Notes under the pieces: model-generated
The model's input: only the letters and a program-made list of their open reading frames with translations
Told to the model about the DNA's origin: nothing
Databases searched by the model: none
In this document: piece after piece, positions 62,749-64,000 of the stretch
Layout: the number at the start of each line of letters is the position of its first letter
Position numbering within the stretch: the stretch's first letter is position 1
Assembly (NCBI RefSeq): GCF_042434745.1
Contig: NZ_JBHLSS010000116.1
Source: Azotobacter paspali
Lineage (GTDB): Bacteria; Pseudomonadota; Gammaproteobacteria; Pseudomonadales; Pseudomonadaceae
Reading direction: 5' to 3' (one strand)
DNA: 64,000 bases
Position numbers and translations under genes: made by a program

Positions 62749-63081
62749 ATGACAGTCTTTGACATGAAATCCGTGAAAGTAATTTGCGCTGCAGCCCTAC
62801 TTTTTCCGGCTTCCCTGTCCATGGCCGAGAATGGAGGCCGTCCTGCCTTAGAGCCTGAGGAGTTGGAAGAGATGATCATCTATTCCCAGGAGCCCGAAGT
62901 GGTGGATTACGAATATGGAATGCGCCTGGACATTGCCGAAGTGGTCGCCATGGAGTATTTCCCGCCCGAACCGGATTTTTGCGGGGTCATTCCTGCACAG
63001 ATGACCTATGAGGACTCCACTGGAAATCTCAATACCATTCGTTATCTGTATCCGGAAACTGCGGGGTGCAATGATAACTAG
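62749..63081 (+). CDS. DUF2790 exported protein
   Basis: A 110-residue protein with a signal peptide (VICAAALLFPASLSMAENG) and a DUF2790 domain: VVDYEYGMRLDIAEVVAM, a Cys in PDFCGVIPAQMTYEDSTG, and a C-terminal Cys pair partner. DUF2790 is largely confined to pseudomonads and is periplasmic with unknown function. The ATG at 62749 follows GGGAGGGG by seven bases; ATG 62764 is possible. Confidence 0.85.
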   Translation: MTVFDMKSVKVICAAALLFPASLSMAENGGRPALEPEELEEMIIYSQEPEVVDYEYGMRLDIAEVVAMEYFPPEPDFCGVIPAQMTYEDSTGNLNTIRYLYPETAGCNDN

Positions 63082-63390
63082 TGTGTTTCCTGCTTCCCGC
63101 AAGAAGTTTATTTGATGCGATGCAGCTCCGAGAGGCGTCCTTTCGTCAATTGGAGACTTCATGGCCCGCTCTGACCGTTAGCACGAGCCCTTGCAAGACG
63201 AGTGTAGGCAACGGCGATCGATGCCTCGCTGGACCTCCCGGTAGCCTTGGTTCGGCTTTGGCATATCATCCTGCGCAAGGAAAGGAGATGTAATGTAAAG
63301 ATGACTCGGGTCGATGGCACTTTGAGCCTGTCGTGCGGTCACAACGGGCACGTGGTTCCGCGTGAGTTGTTACGCTAAGAAGGGCAGCCG
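63082..63390. other. Gap with a possible 25-residue leader ORF
   Basis: About 309 bases. Most shows nothing. AAGGAAAGGAG near 63280 precedes ATGTAA and then a 25-codon frame at 63301-63378, listed separately. Confidence 0.4.
63301..63378 (+). CDS. Possible 25-residue leader peptide
   Basis: A short frame, MTRVDGTLSLSCGHNGHVVP plus five residues, ends 12 bases before the next gene's ATG. GGAG is present but about 13 bases upstream, farther than ideal. It may be a small peptide or leader ORF coupled to the gene at 63391, or chance. Confidence 0.25.
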   Translation: MTRVDGTLSLSCGHNGHVVPRELLR

Positions 63391-63666
63391 ATGACCGTCG
63401 ATCCGATTCTTTCTCTTGTACTTGCATGCTGTGGCTTGTTCATGGCCGGGCTGTTTCTGGGGTGCTGGATGCAGCCCACACCGAAATCGGGGGCAGATCC
63501 CGAGGAGCCGGTGGACGACGCCGGACTGTTCTACGGCTGGGATAGCCTCTCGGTCGACGAGCAACGGCAAAGGCTGGCACTGTACCAGCGGCGTGTGCGG
63601 GCGCGGATTGCCGAGCAGGAGCGGGCCTGGCTGCAGGCGCGGCTGCGCGAGTATGCGAAGGGCTGA
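63391..63666 (+). CDS. Small membrane-anchored hypothetical protein
   Basis: A 91-residue protein with an N-terminal membrane helix (LSLVLACCGLFMAGLFLGCW) and a charged helical C-terminus (YQRRVRARIAEQERAWLQAR). GAAGGG lies six bases before the ATG at 63391. The design resembles the small protein at 37101-37313 (membrane anchor plus basic helix) but the sequences are not clearly related. No known family. An intrinsic terminator follows. Confidence 0.65.
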   Translation: MTVDPILSLVLACCGLFMAGLFLGCWMQPTPKSGADPEEPVDDAGLFYGWDSLSVDEQRQRLALYQRRVRARIAEQERAWLQARLREYAKG

Positions 63667-63689
63667 AAGGCGTCGCGGACGAGACAACA

Positions 63690-63712
63690 AAAACCGGCTT
63701 TTAGCCGGTTTT
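63690..63712 (+). terminator. Intrinsic terminator
   Basis: AAAACCGGC (63690-63698) and GCCGGTTTT (63704-63712) form a 9-bp stem with a 5-base loop and a T-run, 24 bases after the preceding stop. Confidence 0.9.
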
Positions 63713-63732
63713 AATGAGATGGTCACCCCCAT

Positions 63733-64000
63733 ACCCTGCGAAAGCTAACTTTCGCAGGGTGTTTTATTTTCGCAGACCATCGCCATGAGCACAGTCGCAC
63801 TGGTAGGCATCGATCTTGGCAAGCACAGTTTCCATCTGCATGGGCAGGACAAGGCGGGGCAAGAAGTCTTCGGCAAAAAAGCGACACGCCTACAGATGAT
63901 GCGTTTGCTGGGCAATCTGCCAGCCTGCACCGTGGCGCTGGAGGCCTGTACGGGGGCTCACTTCATTGCGCGCCAACTGATCGCGACCGGGCATGAGGTG
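63733..64000 (+). mobile_element. IS110-family insertion sequence, left part only
   Basis: The transposase start lies at 63785. Just upstream, ACCCTGCGAAAG (63733-63744) and CTTTCGCAGGGT (63749-63760) form a perfect 12-bp hairpin followed by GTTTTATTTT. The hairpin may be the element end, its target (IS110/IS1111 members often enter palindromes) or a terminator. The right part is outside the window. Confidence 0.7.
63785..64000 (+). CDS. IS110-family transposase (cut by window end)
   Basis: The first 72 codons of a DEDD-type transposase. VALVGIDLGKHSFHLHGQD holds the first catalytic Asp, and TVALEACTGAHFIARQL the catalytic Glu and the family-typical EA(S/C)xGAH block. IS110 enzymes use RuvC-like chemistry, and recently were shown to be guided by bridge RNAs from the element's non-coding end. 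The non-coding part before this gene is short, which suggests the IS1111 group with the RNA on the other side. No clear Shine-Dalgarno before the ATG. Confidence 0.9.
   Translation, partial: MSTVALVGIDLGKHSFHLHGQDKAGQEVFGKKATRLQMMRLLGNLPACTVALEACTGAHFIARQLIATGHEV

Overview
The window is high-GC DNA from a gammaproteobacterium of the Pseudomonadaceae, most probably an Azotobacter. The alginate genes (algK, alg44, alg8, algD), AlgB, and the valS-holC-pepA and lptFG blocks all read as close relatives of Pseudomonas genes. Several small desiccation/stress proteins and a cyanide-insensitive type quinol oxidase fit a cyst-forming, strongly aerobic organism. The genus is inferred from gene content; no rRNA or tRNA gene is present.

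Layout. 1-5463 (minus): the alginate cluster algD > alg8 > alg44 > algK, with algK cut by the left edge. It is preceded by a long leader, an AlgU (sigma-E type) promoter candidate at 5875-5902 and a cluster of TTGATATC-like sites. 6389-9371: small membrane proteins, an AI-2E family permease and three KGG/LEA-like stress proteins, one with four plant-Em-like 20-residue repeats. 9847-12289: cioAB. 12409-16034: a DUF421 protein with an amber-interrupted partner, then stress genes (SDR, DUF892, DUF4142). 16494-18147: algB without kinB, and a fourth KGG protein. 18396-23959: a HemJ/CopD-like protein, a DUF2231 protein and a caa3-type oxidase (subunit II with cytochrome c, fused subunits I+III, CtaG). 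23956-29267: an amidohydrolase, yaaA, a dmeF-type exporter with a (CATGAC)17 repeat, and a PIN-PhoH protein. 29356-30740: moaC, moaD and moaE, with a structured inverted-repeat element between moaC and moaD. 30792-35911: rhlB, an esterase, a MITE-like element with 20-bp inverted ends, a truncated OprD porin, a GIY-YIG protein, a GST and a frameshifted remnant. 35912-41805: ndpA, a HAD phosphatase, a LysR::TAXI chimera divergent from a DODA dioxygenase, an SDR, a DUF2218 protein and cytochrome b561. 41887-46517: sbcDC. 46684-52619: TerC-CBS, GNAT, rlmF and GGDEF-EAL genes. 53049-60790: valS, an unknown gene, holC and pepA (minus), divergent from lptFG (plus). 60839-64000: RDD, a cold-shock protein, DUF2790, a small membrane protein, and the start of an IS110-family insertion sequence cut by the right edge.

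How the parts connect. Polymer production depends on AlgD (precursor), Alg8 (polymerase), Alg44 (c-di-GMP receptor) and AlgK (outer-membrane assembly). AlgB and the AlgU-type promoter would control algD, and the PAS-GGDEF-EAL protein could tune the c-di-GMP that Alg44 senses. The KGG/LEA proteins plausibly serve the same encystment or desiccation programme. Several loci show decay or rearrangement: the amber-interrupted gene, the OprD fragment, the frameshifted remnant and the LysR::TAXI fusion.
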